Assembly (NCBI RefSeq): GCF_000384475.1
Contig: NZ_ARWB01000001.1
Coordinates: 1,716,176-1,780,175 of the forward strand
Reading direction: 5' to 3'
Source of the DNA: Methylopila sp. M107
Lineage (GTDB): Bacteria; Pseudomonadota; Alphaproteobacteria; Rhizobiales; Methylopilaceae
Length of the DNA stretch: 64,000 nt
This document shows, piece by piece, positions 1-6,897 of the stretch (within the stretch, counting starts at the first letter, position 1; each line of letters begins with the position of its first letter). The translations under genes were made by a program, and so were the position numbers. A model generated the notes under the pieces. The model worked only from the letters and a program-made list of their open reading frames with translations, was not told the origin of the DNA and did not search any database.

Positions 1-1
1 C

Positions 2-94
2 CCGGCCGCTGTGCGGGCGCTGACCGCGGCCGGAGAGGTGTTCGACGAGGTCGGCGTCGAGGCGGCGGAAGAGGCCATCCAGGACGACGCCTGA
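2..94 (+). CDS. C-terminal end of an unidentified protein (cut by window edge)
   Basis: An open frame enters from the left edge and stops at TGA 92-94, giving 30 residues rich in Ala and acidic residues (ending EEAIQDDA). The length and composition do not identify a family. The next gene starts 48 nt downstream on the same strand, so the two could be co-transcribed. The frame has no internal stop and high-GC codon use like its neighbours. Nothing more can be said without upstream sequence. Confidence 0.4.
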   Translation, partial: PAAVRALTAAGEVFDEVGVEAAEEAIQDDA

Positions 95-142
95 GCCCGG
101 CGCCGGGCGACGAACAGGTTTGCTGCGAAGGCGAGGACAAGC

Positions 143-694
143 ATGAGCGAAAAGCAGAAGATGCTGGCGGGCGAGCTCTATCGACCGGACGAGGAGATCG
201 CGGCCGACCACGCAAAGGCCGTCGCCTGGGCTGCAGCCTACAATGGCGACCCGACCCGCGCGCCCGAGGAGCGCCTGAAGCTGTTGCGCGCGCTCTTCGC
301 CGACGTCGGCGACGACGTCACGATCCGCCCGCCCTTCCACTGCGACTACGGCTACAACATCCGCGTCGGCGCCGGCGTCTTCGTGAACTTCAACTGCGTG
401 ATCCTTGACGTCTGCGAGGTCACGATCGGCGCCCGGACGCAAGTGGGACCCGGCGTCCAGATCCTCGCCGCCGACCACCCGCGCGACGCCGCGCAGCGCC
501 GCGACCTGCTGGAGTTCGGACGGCCCGTGACGATCGGCGAGGACGTTTGGATCGGCGCCGGCGCGCTCATCCTGCCGGGCGTGACGGTGGGCGACGGCGC
601 GATCATCGGGGCGGGGAGCGTGGTGACGCGCGATGTGGCGGCGGGCGCGACGGTGGTGGGGAGCCCGGCGCGGACGGTGGCGAAGGCCAGCTGA
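143..694 (+). CDS. maa: Maltose/sugar O-acetyltransferase (NodL/LacA/Maa family)
   Basis: This 183-residue protein has the family architecture: an N-terminal Maa-type helical segment beginning MSEKQKMLAGELY, followed by a left-handed beta-helix of hexapeptide repeats (IGARTQVGPGVQI, IGEDVWIGAGALI, VGDGAIIGAGSVV). Family members acetylate the 6-hydroxyl of maltose, galactosides or Nod-factor sugars with acetyl-CoA in the cytoplasm. The catalytic His is present in AADHPRD. The length is normal for the family (about 185). It is preceded by a short unknown frame and followed at once by a decayed toxin-antitoxin pair, so it is not in an obvious sugar operon. The family call is firm; the substrate is not determined, and maa is used only as the general family name. 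Confidence 0.88.
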   Translation: MSEKQKMLAGELYRPDEEIAADHAKAVAWAAAYNGDPTRAPEERLKLLRALFADVGDDVTIRPPFHCDYGYNIRVGAGVFVNFNCVILDVCEVTIGARTQVGPGVQILAADHPRDAAQRRDLLEFGRPVTIGEDVWIGAGALILPGVTVGDGAIIGAGSVVTRDVAAGATVVGSPARTVAKAS

Positions 695-865
695 CGCGAG
701 CTCCAGGACAGTTTCCAAGCAGCGCTGCGGCAGTATCTGGCGAATGATGGCGCGGACATTCTGGCGGTTCGCGCCTGCAGGGAACAGGCCGCCTCGGGTG
801 ACGTCCACGAGATGAACGATGTGCTGCGCGAGGCCGAGGCCATCATCCGGGGCGACGCCGCCTGA
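695..865 (+). pseudogene. Remnant of an antitoxin (ParD/CopG-like), N-terminus lost
   Basis: Directly after the acetyltransferase stop, the same frame stays open for 56 codons, reading RELQDSFQAALRQYLANDGA and ending IIRGDAA at TGA 863-865. This looks like the C-terminal half of a small antitoxin. No start codon or DNA-binding ribbon-helix-helix segment remains, because the frame is blocked upstream by the acetyltransferase stop. Its stop overlaps the ATG of a ParE-like start by one base (TGATG), the junction expected of a TA operon. I infer a deletion that fused the antitoxin tail to the end of the upstream gene. Confidence 0.5.
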
Positions 866-1000
866 TGAAGGTTCGGCTGTCGGGGGCTGCGCGAGCGTAT
901 ATCCACGACGAAGCGGCCCATCCGGCGCCGATACGACCGCTATCCCGCCACGAAGCTCAGCGTCGATTCTCGTGTAACGCCGGGGCGGCCCGACCGGCGA
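865..1000 (+). pseudogene. Decayed ParE/RelE-type toxin start
   Basis: An ATG overlapping the antitoxin remnant's stop begins MKVRLSGAARAYIHDEAA, a typical ParE/RelE opening with a first beta strand and an amphipathic helix. The frame then drifts into unrelated sequence (PAPIRPLSRHEAQRRF) and lacks the C-terminal strands with the conserved Arg residues. ParE proteins are about 95 residues; only about 20-40 are recognisable here. With the headless antitoxin upstream it marks a dead TA module. The call rests on the N-terminal pattern and the gene order. Confidence 0.45.
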
Positions 1001-1015
1001 TGCTAGCCAGATCCA

Positions 1016-1975
1016 TCAATTGGGCGACGTCTGGTAGTACCGATCACAGTCACCATCCAGAACAGTGAGCATGAAATTGATATCGTCTTTAACGTCGCTA
1101 TGCGCTCGCTTCAATTCTGCAATCTCGCTTACGTAGCTATCTACGGCCTCCAGTTGCTCTCTACTAAGCGAGCGAGGCGGGACGGGATTGAACGTGGCGA
1201 ATCGATTACCTTGTTCATAACTCTGAATTATTTGCCCGCAGTGGGCTTCCCCGTATTTGCGATGAAGCGCGGTCACGCGTTGGATCAAGTCGCCTGCATC
1301 CAGTCCCGGGGCCAAACTTCGTAGCCACGCTTCGAAATCAAACCTTTGAGGCATAGGGTACTGGCAGCTGATCGCACGGATTGCGTCACTTCGGCTTCTT
1401 GGGTCGAAGTAACTGACACAATGTTGCATAGCGCCGGATCGCTCAATCGTCCTGTCCATGGAGCCCAATCGATCGCGGTACACACGGTTTACGAGAAACT
1501 CGTAGTGACCCATGACCTTATCCAATTGAGTCGCCTGAAGTCGGAGCGCGGTTGTCATGTAGACAAACGCCGCCCTTTCGGACGCAGAGGCCCCTCCAAA
1601 CAGTTGCCGTAAATTCTGCCCGCCGATGCAGGACAGGACCGGCCGAAACTCCGCAGACCGACAGAGCAGACTGCGCGTGGCGCGCAAATGAAAATTCGCA
1701 ATCGATTCGTTGGATGGAGATCGAATTCCATTGTAATCATACTGGGCAAGCTGGACTTTACCGTCGCCCCCAACGCGCAAATGGTCTTGCGTGCCGTGCG
1801 ATCCTGGTTCGGCTTGGCCCATCGCAGTGGTAATGGCGAAGATCAACACGATGAGCGCGCCAAACGCTCGACCGACCAGCGGCACCGACGTCAACGCGTG
1901 ACGCGCGCGATAAAATCTCCGATTGTTCGTCAAAGTCTTGTTGGCGAGAGAAGTTGGCATGCTGTCTCGCCTCAA
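1016..1975 (-). CDS. Orphan exported protein with several cysteines, unknown function
   Basis: This 319-residue protein is not recognised. A basic N-terminus is followed by a hydrophobic segment at about residues 30-52 (AFGALIVLIFAITTAMGQA), which is a signal peptide or a single anchor. The rest is soluble and helical with scattered Cys (LLCRSAEF, VLSCIGGQ, MQHCVSYF, AISCQYPM, EAHCGQI, GDCDRY), consistent with disulfides outside the cytoplasm. Base composition is clearly more AT-rich than the neighbours, including the upstream region 1976-2040. It sits beside decayed toxin-antitoxin DNA, which suggests horizontal acquisition. A start at the internal Met (MPTSLANKT) is also possible. Confidence 0.65.
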   Translation of the reverse strand: MRRDSMPTSLANKTLTNNRRFYRARHALTSVPLVGRAFGALIVLIFAITTAMGQAEPGSHGTQDHLRVGGDGKVQLAQYDYNGIRSPSNESIANFHLRATRSLLCRSAEFRPVLSCIGGQNLRQLFGGASASERAAFVYMTTALRLQATQLDKVMGHYEFLVNRVYRDRLGSMDRTIERSGAMQHCVSYFDPRSRSDAIRAISCQYPMPQRFDFEAWLRSLAPGLDAGDLIQRVTALHRKYGEAHCGQIIQSYEQGNRFATFNPVPPRSLSREQLEAVDSYVSEIAELKRAHSDVKDDINFMLTVLDGDCDRYYQTSPN

Positions 1976-2088
1976 GAATATGGTCGCTGTTTATAGATAG
2001 CAACCAATACTAGTTATTTTCTTTTCATGCAATCTATACGATGTGCGAGGCGGTGACGGTTTCCGGACAAGCGGGCTCGCCGCCGCCC

Positions 2089-2117
2089 TTGCCTCCCCGC
2101 CCCTAACCCTCTATACG
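2089..2117 (+). promoter_or_regulatory. Candidate sigma-70 promoter for rpsF-rpsR-rplI
   Basis: TTGCCT (2089-2094) and TATACG (2112-2117) are separated by 17 nt, a good fit to an alphaproteobacterial housekeeping promoter. This would give a leader of roughly 175 nt before the rpsF start. The call is based on motif and spacing only. Confidence 0.35.
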
Positions 2118-2156
2118 CGCCGCTTCGTCGTCGTTCGGCTGGGGGCTGAACGGAGG

Positions 2157-2181
2157 GGTTTTGGCGCGCAAGCGCCAAACC
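2157..2181 (+). promoter_or_regulatory. GNRA-capped hairpin in the rpsF leader
   Basis: TTTGGCGC (2160-2167) pairs with GCGCCAAA (2172-2179) around a GCAA tetraloop, with further GG/CC pairing at the base across a bulged T. It lies about 120 nt upstream of rpsF. S6:S18 autoregulatory leaders are known from several bacterial phyla. Whether this hairpin is one is conjecture; the diagnostic bulged CCG was not convincingly placed. Confidence 0.3.
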
Positions 2182-2300
2182 AGGATCGCAAGGTCCGGCC
2201 TCCCGTGTCTCCGCCTTCGAGAAATCGTTCGGGCCTTGACGGGCTCGGAGGGCTTCGCGCCGGACGGCAGTCGTTCAACATGAGACAAGGCCATCAATCC

Positions 2301-2753
2301 ATGCCGCTCTACGAACACGTCTTCCTGGCGCGCCAGGACGTGACGTCGCAGCAGGTCGAGGAAATGACCGCCCAGTACAAGAGCCTCCTGGAAAGCCAGG
2401 GCGGCGAGGTCGCCAAGACCGAGCACTGGGGCGTCAAGCCGCTCGCCTACCGCATCAACAAGAACCGCAAGGCTCACTACACGCTCCTCAACATCGACGC
2501 GCCGGCTTCCGCCGTCGCCGAGATGGAGCGCCAGATGGGCATTTCCGAAGACGTCCTGCGCTTCATGACCATCAAGGTCGAGGAGCTCGAGGAGCAGCCG
2601 TCCGCGATGCTCCAGCGCCGCGACCGCGACGACCGTGACGACCGCCCGCGCGGCGGCGGCCGCGGCTTCGGCGGCGGCGGCGATCGTGACCGCGGCGACC
2701 GCGGCCCGCGCCGCGACCGCGACGACCGTCCGCGCAACGAGGAGCAGAACTGA
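2301..2753 (+). CDS. rpsF: 30S ribosomal protein S6
   Basis: S6 binds S15/S18 on the platform of the small ribosomal subunit. The 150-residue product starts [15 protein letters not shown] and carries the S6 signatures [12 protein letters not shown] and [10 protein letters not shown]. After about residue 100 comes a long Arg/Asp/Gly-rich tail ([20 protein letters not shown]), longer than in E. coli but typical in kind for Rhizobiales. I chose the ATG at 2301 because the upstream in-frame sequence is unlike S6. Its stop overlaps the start of rpsR by one base, so S6 and S18 are made together. Confidence 0.96.
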   Translation: MPLYEHVFLARQDVTSQQVEEMTAQYKSLLESQGGEVAKTEHWGVKPLAYRINKNRKAHYTLLNIDAPASAVAEMERQMGISEDVLRFMTIKVEELEEQPSAMLQRRDRDDRDDRPRGGGRGFGGGGDRDRGDRGPRRDRDDRPRNEEQN

Positions 2754-3013
2754 TGGCCGTCGAATCCACCTCGTCGTCGTCCGGCGGCCAGCGCCGTCCG
2801 TTCTTCCGCCGCCGCAAGACCTGCCCGTTCTCGGGGGCCGGCGCGCCGAAGATCGACTACAAGGACGTGCGCCTGCTGCAGCGCTACATCTCCGAGCGCG
2901 GCAAGATCGTGCCGTCGCGCATCACGGCGGTCTCCGCCAAGAAGCAGCGCGAGCTGGCCAAGGCCATCAAGCGCGCCCGCTTCCTCGGCCTGCTGCCCTA
3001 CGTCATCAAGTGA
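2753..3013 (+). CDS. rpsR: 30S ribosomal protein S18
   Basis: S18 partners S6 in the small subunit platform. The 86-residue protein contains the family core [48 protein letters not shown] and [11 protein letters not shown]. The start ATG overlaps the rpsF stop (TGATG), indicating translational coupling. The N-terminal Ser-rich stretch is ordinary for alphaproteobacteria. A 269-nt gap with REP-type repeats separates it from the next gene of the block. Confidence 0.97.
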   Translation: MAVESTSSSSGGQRRPFFRRRKTCPFSGAGAPKIDYKDVRLLQRYISERGKIVPSRITAVSAKKQRELAKAIKRARFLGLLPYVIK

Positions 3014-3042
3014 TCTGAGCGCGGCGTAAGCTGCGCTCAATC

Positions 3043-3187
3043 CATCCCGGCCGGAGCGCGAGCGGAGAGCCGGGATCGCATACGCAACAAGGCTCGTCAT
3101 GCCCCGGCTCGTCCGGGGCATCCAGACGTCCGACACGCGGCGGCCTGTGACGAGCCCTGGATCCCCCGGACAAGCCGGGGAATGACG
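3043..3187. repeat. REP-type palindromic repeat cluster (copy A)
   Basis: Two palindromic units lie in tandem. The first has atcccgg (3044-3050) facing ccgggat (3070-3076). The second opens cgtcatgccccgg (from 3095) and closes ccggggaatgacg (ending 3187). The same gtcat...atgac design recurs at 6686, 8839, 9012 and 31157, always between genes. These are non-autonomous repeats of the REP/BIME kind. Confidence 0.8.
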
Positions 3188-3282
3188 TGAGCTTCCCTTT
3201 CGCCGGCCGAGGCCGGCGTCGTTGGACGGGTTTCCCCCCGCCCTAACCGCGAAACGCTCGCGGGACAGCAGGACTTTTGCGC

Positions 3283-4260
3283 ATGAACGCGTCCCTTCTT
3301 CTGATCGGCTTCGGCGCAGGCGCGGCTTCCGCGCTGATGTTCGCCGCCGTCCAGTCGGGATCGCCGCTCGCGCTTTTGATGCTTTACGCCGCGCCGCTGC
3401 CGATCCTGATCGCCGGCGTCGGTTGGCGCCATGTCGCGGGCCTTGTCGGGGTCGGCGTCGGCGCGCTGATCCTCGCTCTCGCGGTCAGTCCCTTGCGCGG
3501 ATTGGTCTTCGCCGTCGCGGTCGGCCTGCCCGCCTGGTGGCTCGCTTATCTCGCGCTGCTGGCGCGGCCGGGCGACGCGCCGGATCAAACGCAATGGTAC
3601 CCGGTCGGACGGCTCGTCGTCTGGTGCGCGGCGATCGGGGCCGGGCTCGTCTGCCTCTCCATCCCGCTGATCTCCACCGATCTCGCGACCTATCGCGGCG
3701 TTCTCAGCGGGACCTTCGCCAAGGCGTTCGACATGCTGATCGCAAGCGGAAGCGGACCCGCGCTCCCGCCCGGCTTCGACGCCAAGATCCTGGCCGATTT
3801 CGTCGCCGCCACCCTGCCGATCGTGGGCGCGATGCTCGGCATGGCGTTTCTGCTCTTCAACCTCTGGATCGCCGCGCGCGTCTGCCGCGCGTCCGGGCGG
3901 CTCGTCCGGCCGTGGCCTGAACTCGCCCGCTTCGAGCTGCCGCGCGGCGCGGGGCTCGGGCTGCTAGCGGGCGTCGCCGGCTCGCTGCTGCCCGGCGTTG
4001 CGAGCCTGGTGGCGGAGCTGTTCGCGGCGACGCTGCTGGTCGCCTTCATGCTGCTCGGGCTTGCGGTGCTTCACGTCGCGACGCTCGCCTCGCCCGCGCG
4101 CGGGCTCATCCTGTTCGCAATCTACGCCGTGCTGCTGATGATCCCGGCGATCCCGGTGTTCCTTGCGGCGCTCGGCGTCGCCGAACAGCTCTTTGGACTC
4201 CGGAGGCGCTTCGGCCCTCCCCCGGGCGGTCCGCCAATGGCGGCCGCCAATCAGCCCTGA
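3283..4260 (+). CDS. DUF2232 multi-pass inner-membrane protein
   Basis: This is a roughly 325-residue hydrophobic protein with about eight membrane segments (for example [19 protein letters not shown] at the N-terminus and [20 protein letters not shown] near residue 235). It matches the DUF2232 family, which in Rhizobiales lies between rpsR and rplI; that conserved position is the strongest support. Its function is unknown, although distant similarity to energy-coupling S components has been noted for the family. An in-frame TTG six bases upstream of the chosen ATG is possible. The gene ends 43 nt before rplI. Confidence 0.82.
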   Translation: MNASLLLIGFGAGAASALMFAAVQSGSPLALLMLYAAPLPILIAGVGWRHVAGLVGVGVGALILALAVSPLRGLVFAVAVGLPAWWLAYLALLARPGDAPDQTQWYPVGRLVVWCAAIGAGLVCLSIPLISTDLATYRGVLSGTFAKAFDMLIASGSGPALPPGFDAKILADFVAATLPIVGAMLGMAFLLFNLWIAARVCRASGRLVRPWPELARFELPRGAGLGLLAGVAGSLLPGVASLVAELFAATLLVAFMLLGLAVLHVATLASPARGLILFAIYAVLLMIPAIPVFLAALGVAEQLFGLRRRFGPPPGGPPMAAANQP

Positions 4261-4303
4261 CCCTTCCAGATCAAGACCAACGAACCGAACGGAGATTTTT
4301 CCA

Positions 4304-4921
4304 ATGCAAGTGATCCTGCTCGAACGCATCGCCAAGCTCGGCCAGATGGGCGACGAAGTCCGCGTCAAGGACGGCTACGCCCGCAACTTCCTGCTGCCGA
4401 ACCATAAGGCGCTGCGCGCCAACAACGCCAACCGCCAGAAGTTCGAGGGCCAGCGCGCCCAGCTCGAAGCCCGCAACCTCGAGCTCAAGTCCGAGGCCGA
4501 GCGCGTCGGCGAGACCATCGACGGCAAGGTGCTGGTGCTCGTCCGCCAGGCCGGCGAGACCGGCCAGCTCTACGGCTCGGTGTCGACCCGCGACGTGGCC
4601 GAAGCCCTCACCAAGAGCGGCGCCTCCGTCTCGCGCAACCAGATCGTGCTGAACCAGCCGATCAAGACCATCGGCCTGCATGCGCTGCCGGTGCGCCTGC
4701 ACCCGGAAGTCGAGGTCAGCGTGACGGTCAACGTCGCCCGCTCCGAGGCCGAGGCCGAACGTCAGGCCTCCGGCGAGGACCTCACCCAGCGCGAGGAAGG
4801 CCCCGCCTTCGAGACCTTCTCCGAGGACGACGACGACGACCGTCGCGGCCGCCGCCGCGACCGTGACGACCGCGACGACGAAGGCGAGGCGACCGACGGC
4901 GAAGACCAGCCCGCCGCCTGA
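4304..4921 (+). CDS. rplI: 50S ribosomal protein L9
   Basis: L9 binds 23S rRNA near the L1 stalk and affects frame maintenance. The 205-residue product opens [19 protein letters not shown], runs on through [12 protein letters not shown], and has the connecting helix and C-terminal domain ([29 protein letters not shown]). A charged tail after residue about 165 ([20 protein letters not shown]) extends it beyond the usual 150 residues; S6 encoded just upstream carries a similar tail. GGAG precedes the start, and a strong hairpin terminator lies 30 nt past the stop. Confidence 0.96.
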   Translation: MQVILLERIAKLGQMGDEVRVKDGYARNFLLPNHKALRANNANRQKFEGQRAQLEARNLELKSEAERVGETIDGKVLVLVRQAGETGQLYGSVSTRDVAEALTKSGASVSRNQIVLNQPIKTIGLHALPVRLHPEVEVSVTVNVARSEAEAERQASGEDLTQREEGPAFETFSEDDDDDRRGRRRDRDDRDDEGEATDGEDQPAA

Positions 4922-4951
4922 TCGAGCGAGCTTTTCGCTTCTCTGCAGAGA

Positions 4952-4985
4952 CGCCCGGCCATCGCGCCGGGCGTTTTCGTTTTCG
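4952..4985 (+). terminator. Rho-independent terminator after rplI
   Basis: CGCCCGGC (4952-4959) pairs perfectly with GCCGGGCG (4966-4973) around a 6-nt loop, followed by TTTTCGTTTTCG. It is correctly placed about 30 nt downstream of rplI and closes the ribosomal protein block. Confidence 0.88.
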
Positions 4986-5146
4986 TGTTGTTGCGCGAGA
5001 CGGGATCAGACAGACTTGTCATGTCCGGCGGGGCCTGTAGGCGCGAATTCTCACTGAGCGCGGCCGCAAGCGTTAACCTCGGCCGGCAATGCCCCCGGTG
5101 TTCACGATCCGGGCGCACTCTCTTCTGTCTCGCAGGAGCGCGAGAC

Positions 5147-5452
5147 ATGCGACGTGTTTCGAGTATGGCCGTCATGGATCTGAGCAGGGAAACGGAGCGC
5201 CTCGCGCAGTTGGTCGCGAGCCGAAGCGGCAGGAGCCCAGAGGATGCGGTGCGCGCGGCGCTCGAGAACGAAGCGCGCATCGGAGTCGTCCTGCCATGGC
5301 GACGGCCGAGCCAGGAACCGACCGTCGCGACCAAGGAGGAGTTCTTCGCGCGGCTCGACGAGATCGCCTTGCGAAGCGCCGCTCGCCCCGTCATCGATCC
5401 AAGGTCCGACGACGAATTGATCGGCTACGATGATTTCGGTCTGCCTCGGTGA
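5147..5452 (+). CDS. vapB: VapB-type antitoxin (PSK/Rv0623-like)
   Basis: A roughly 101-residue antitoxin. Residues 10-45 (LSRETERLAQLVASRSG, then RSPEDAVRAALENE) form a ribbon-helix-helix DNA-binding segment, and the C-terminal half is the toxin-wrapping tail (EEFFARLDEIALRSAARP). VapB neutralises VapC and represses the operon. I prefer the ATG at 5147 because AGGAG sits at 5132-5136; in-frame ATGs at 5165 and 5174 would give a length nearer the usual 80-85. The end overlaps the vapC start by 4 nt. The pair lies right after the rplI terminator, in an accessory stretch. Confidence 0.85.
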   Translation: MRRVSSMAVMDLSRETERLAQLVASRSGRSPEDAVRAALENEARIGVVLPWRRPSQEPTVATKEEFFARLDEIALRSAARPVIDPRSDDELIGYDDFGLPR

Positions 5453-5844
5453 TCGTCCTCGACACGTCGGCGATCATCGCGATCCTGAACGCCGAGCCGG
5501 AAAGACTGAGCTTCTATGAAGCGATATGGGCGTCGGACCGGCGCCTGGTCAGCGCCGTGACCTATCAGGAGGCCGGACAGGTCATGATCGGCCGGCGCGG
5601 CGTGAATGGTCTCTACGACCTCGAGGACTTTCTCACCCTCATCAAGGCCGAGATCGTCCCGCACACAGCGGACCTTGCCGCCATGGCCGTCTATGGCTTC
5701 CAGCGGTTCGGCAAAGGGCTCGATCCGCGCGCGCGGCTGAACATGGGCGACTGCGCGACTTATGCGCTCGCCAAGAGCCTGTCCGCGCCCATTCTGTTCA
5801 AAAGCGACGACTTCATCCACACGGATGTCGAACAATGGCGCTGA
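5449..5844 (+). CDS. vapC: VapC-type PIN-domain ribonuclease toxin
   Basis: This 131-residue PIN-domain endoribonuclease cleaves tRNA or other RNA when freed from VapB. Acidic Mg-binding residues are visible: Asp in IVLDTSAIIAIL (residue 5), Glu in VTYQEAGQVM, Asp in MGDCATYALAKS and Asp in LFKSDDFIHTD. Length and fold order are normal, and nothing suggests inactivation. It starts with GTG and overlaps vapB by 4 nt, the classical operon arrangement. Confidence 0.92.
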   Translation: MIVLDTSAIIAILNAEPERLSFYEAIWASDRRLVSAVTYQEAGQVMIGRRGVNGLYDLEDFLTLIKAEIVPHTADLAAMAVYGFQRFGKGLDPRARLNMGDCATYALAKSLSAPILFKSDDFIHTDVEQWR

Positions 5845-5995
5845 TCGGGTCAGCTCCCGCATAGAGGCGAGATCACCAGCGCGGCCCAACGCCGAAAGCC
5901 GTCGTCACGACGCCGTGATTCTCGTCGGCGTTGAAGTCTAAGATCAGAACATGTATCCGCCGATCGAAGTCATTCGGTCACGAGCGGACGATATA

Positions 5996-6652
5996 ATGTT
6001 ACATCGATCTTATAAGATAGTTTCGTCCAAAGTTATTATGTTGCTCACATGTATCGTCGCCCTGTCGTTCTGGGCGACGGGCCCGGCCGGCGCGCAGACC
6101 GCGGCGGAGAAGGCGCTGGCGGAGAGCGGCCCGCTGCCCGAAAACGCCTTCGGGTCAGCCACCGCGCCGATCACCGTGATCGAATACGCCTCGCTCACCT
6201 GCCATCGCTGTCGCGATTTCTACCTCGGCGCCTGGCAGCAGGTGAAGGCGAAGTATGTCGACACCGGCAAGATCCAGTTCGTGCTCCGCGAATATCCGCT
6301 GAACGCGCTCGACGCCGGCGGCTTCATGCTGGCGCGCTGCGCGGGCGAGAAAAAGTGGCACGCCGTCGTCGACATGCTGTACCGCGCCGACGACCAGTGG
6401 GCCCACGCCAAGGACCCGCTGGAGGGCCTGCGCGGGCTGATGCGCCAGGTCGGCATGGGCGGCGACGAGATGAACGCCTGCCTCGCGGACCAAAAGCTGC
6501 TCGACGGCGTGAACACTGTCGCGCGGCGCGGCGCGGTCGCGGGCGTCACCGGCACGCCGACATTCTTCGTCAACGGCCGGAAGGTGACGGGCGCGCTGAC
6601 GATCGAGGAGTTTTCGGCCATGGTGGACCCGCTGCTCGAGGCGTCGCGCTGA
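5996..6652 (+). CDS. DsbA-family periplasmic thiol-disulfide protein
   Basis: A roughly 218-residue precursor with a signal peptide (basic HRSYKIVSSKV, then hydrophobic MLLTCIVALSFWA, likely cleavage after GAQ). It is followed by a thioredoxin-fold DsbA domain with active site CHRC in YASLTCHRCRDFY and the cis-Pro loop GVTGTPTFFVNGR. Such proteins (ScoI/BdbD/DsbA types) oxidise or isomerise disulfides in the periplasm. I chose the ATG at 5996 to keep a basic n-region; 5951 and 6038 are alternatives. The first 90 nt are strikingly AT-rich compared with the body of the gene. It stands alone as a transcription unit followed by REP copy B. Confidence 0.85.
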   Translation: MLHRSYKIVSSKVIMLLTCIVALSFWATGPAGAQTAAEKALAESGPLPENAFGSATAPITVIEYASLTCHRCRDFYLGAWQQVKAKYVDTGKIQFVLREYPLNALDAGGFMLARCAGEKKWHAVVDMLYRADDQWAHAKDPLEGLRGLMRQVGMGGDEMNACLADQKLLDGVNTVARRGAVAGVTGTPTFFVNGRKVTGALTIEEFSAMVDPLLEASR

Positions 6653-6685
6653 GGGCCTTTCGCCTCCGCTCGAGCCAGCGCAGCC

Positions 6686-6784
6686 CGTCATCCCGGCCGT
6701 CAGGGCCGGGATCCAGAACCGCCGGCGGCGCAAGATTTTCCTGACCTCAAGAGTCTGGATTCCGGGCCTCCGCCCGGAATGACG
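6686..6784. repeat. REP-type palindromic repeat (copy B)
   Basis: It opens cgtcatcccggccgtcaggg and closes ccggaatgacg (6774-6784), the same gtcat...atgac design as copies A, C, D and E. It lies in the gap after the DsbA-like gene. Confidence 0.8.
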
Positions 6785-6834
6785 TTGGCGGAGTCGCCCT
6801 CGCCTCGCCGGAAACGCCCCGCCCCGGAATCGTC

Positions 6835-6876
6835 GTGACGCCCGAGACAGGCTCGGGCGTCACGGTGGCTTTTTGA
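6835..6876 (+). terminator. Strong hairpin terminator
   Basis: GTGACGCCCGAG (6835-6846) pairs perfectly over 12 bp with CTCGGGCGTCAC (6852-6863) around a 5-nt loop, then GGTGGCTTTTT on the plus strand. It stops transcripts from the DsbA-like gene. The stem may also serve the convergent gene ending at 6898, although there is no T run in that direction. Confidence 0.75.
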
Positions 6877-6897
6877 CTTCGCCTGAACCGAAATCGG

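Larger units (their letters stand above)
1976..2300. other. Intergenic region with divergent promoters and rpsF leader
   Basis: This 325-nt stretch lies between the leftward orphan gene and rpsF. The first 65 nt are AT-rich and probably hold the orphan's promoter. The remainder is GC-rich and holds a candidate sigma-70 promoter (2089-2117) and a GCAA-capped hairpin (2157-2181) in what would be a long rpsF 5' leader. A coding frame runs through 2043-2300 in phase with rpsF, but it lacks any S6 homology and is taken as leader. Confidence 0.5.

Noticed and set aside
2043-2300. An in-frame N-terminal extension of rpsF of 86 codons
   Set aside because: S6 homology begins exactly at the ATG at 2301, and the upstream part looks like promoter and leader DNA.
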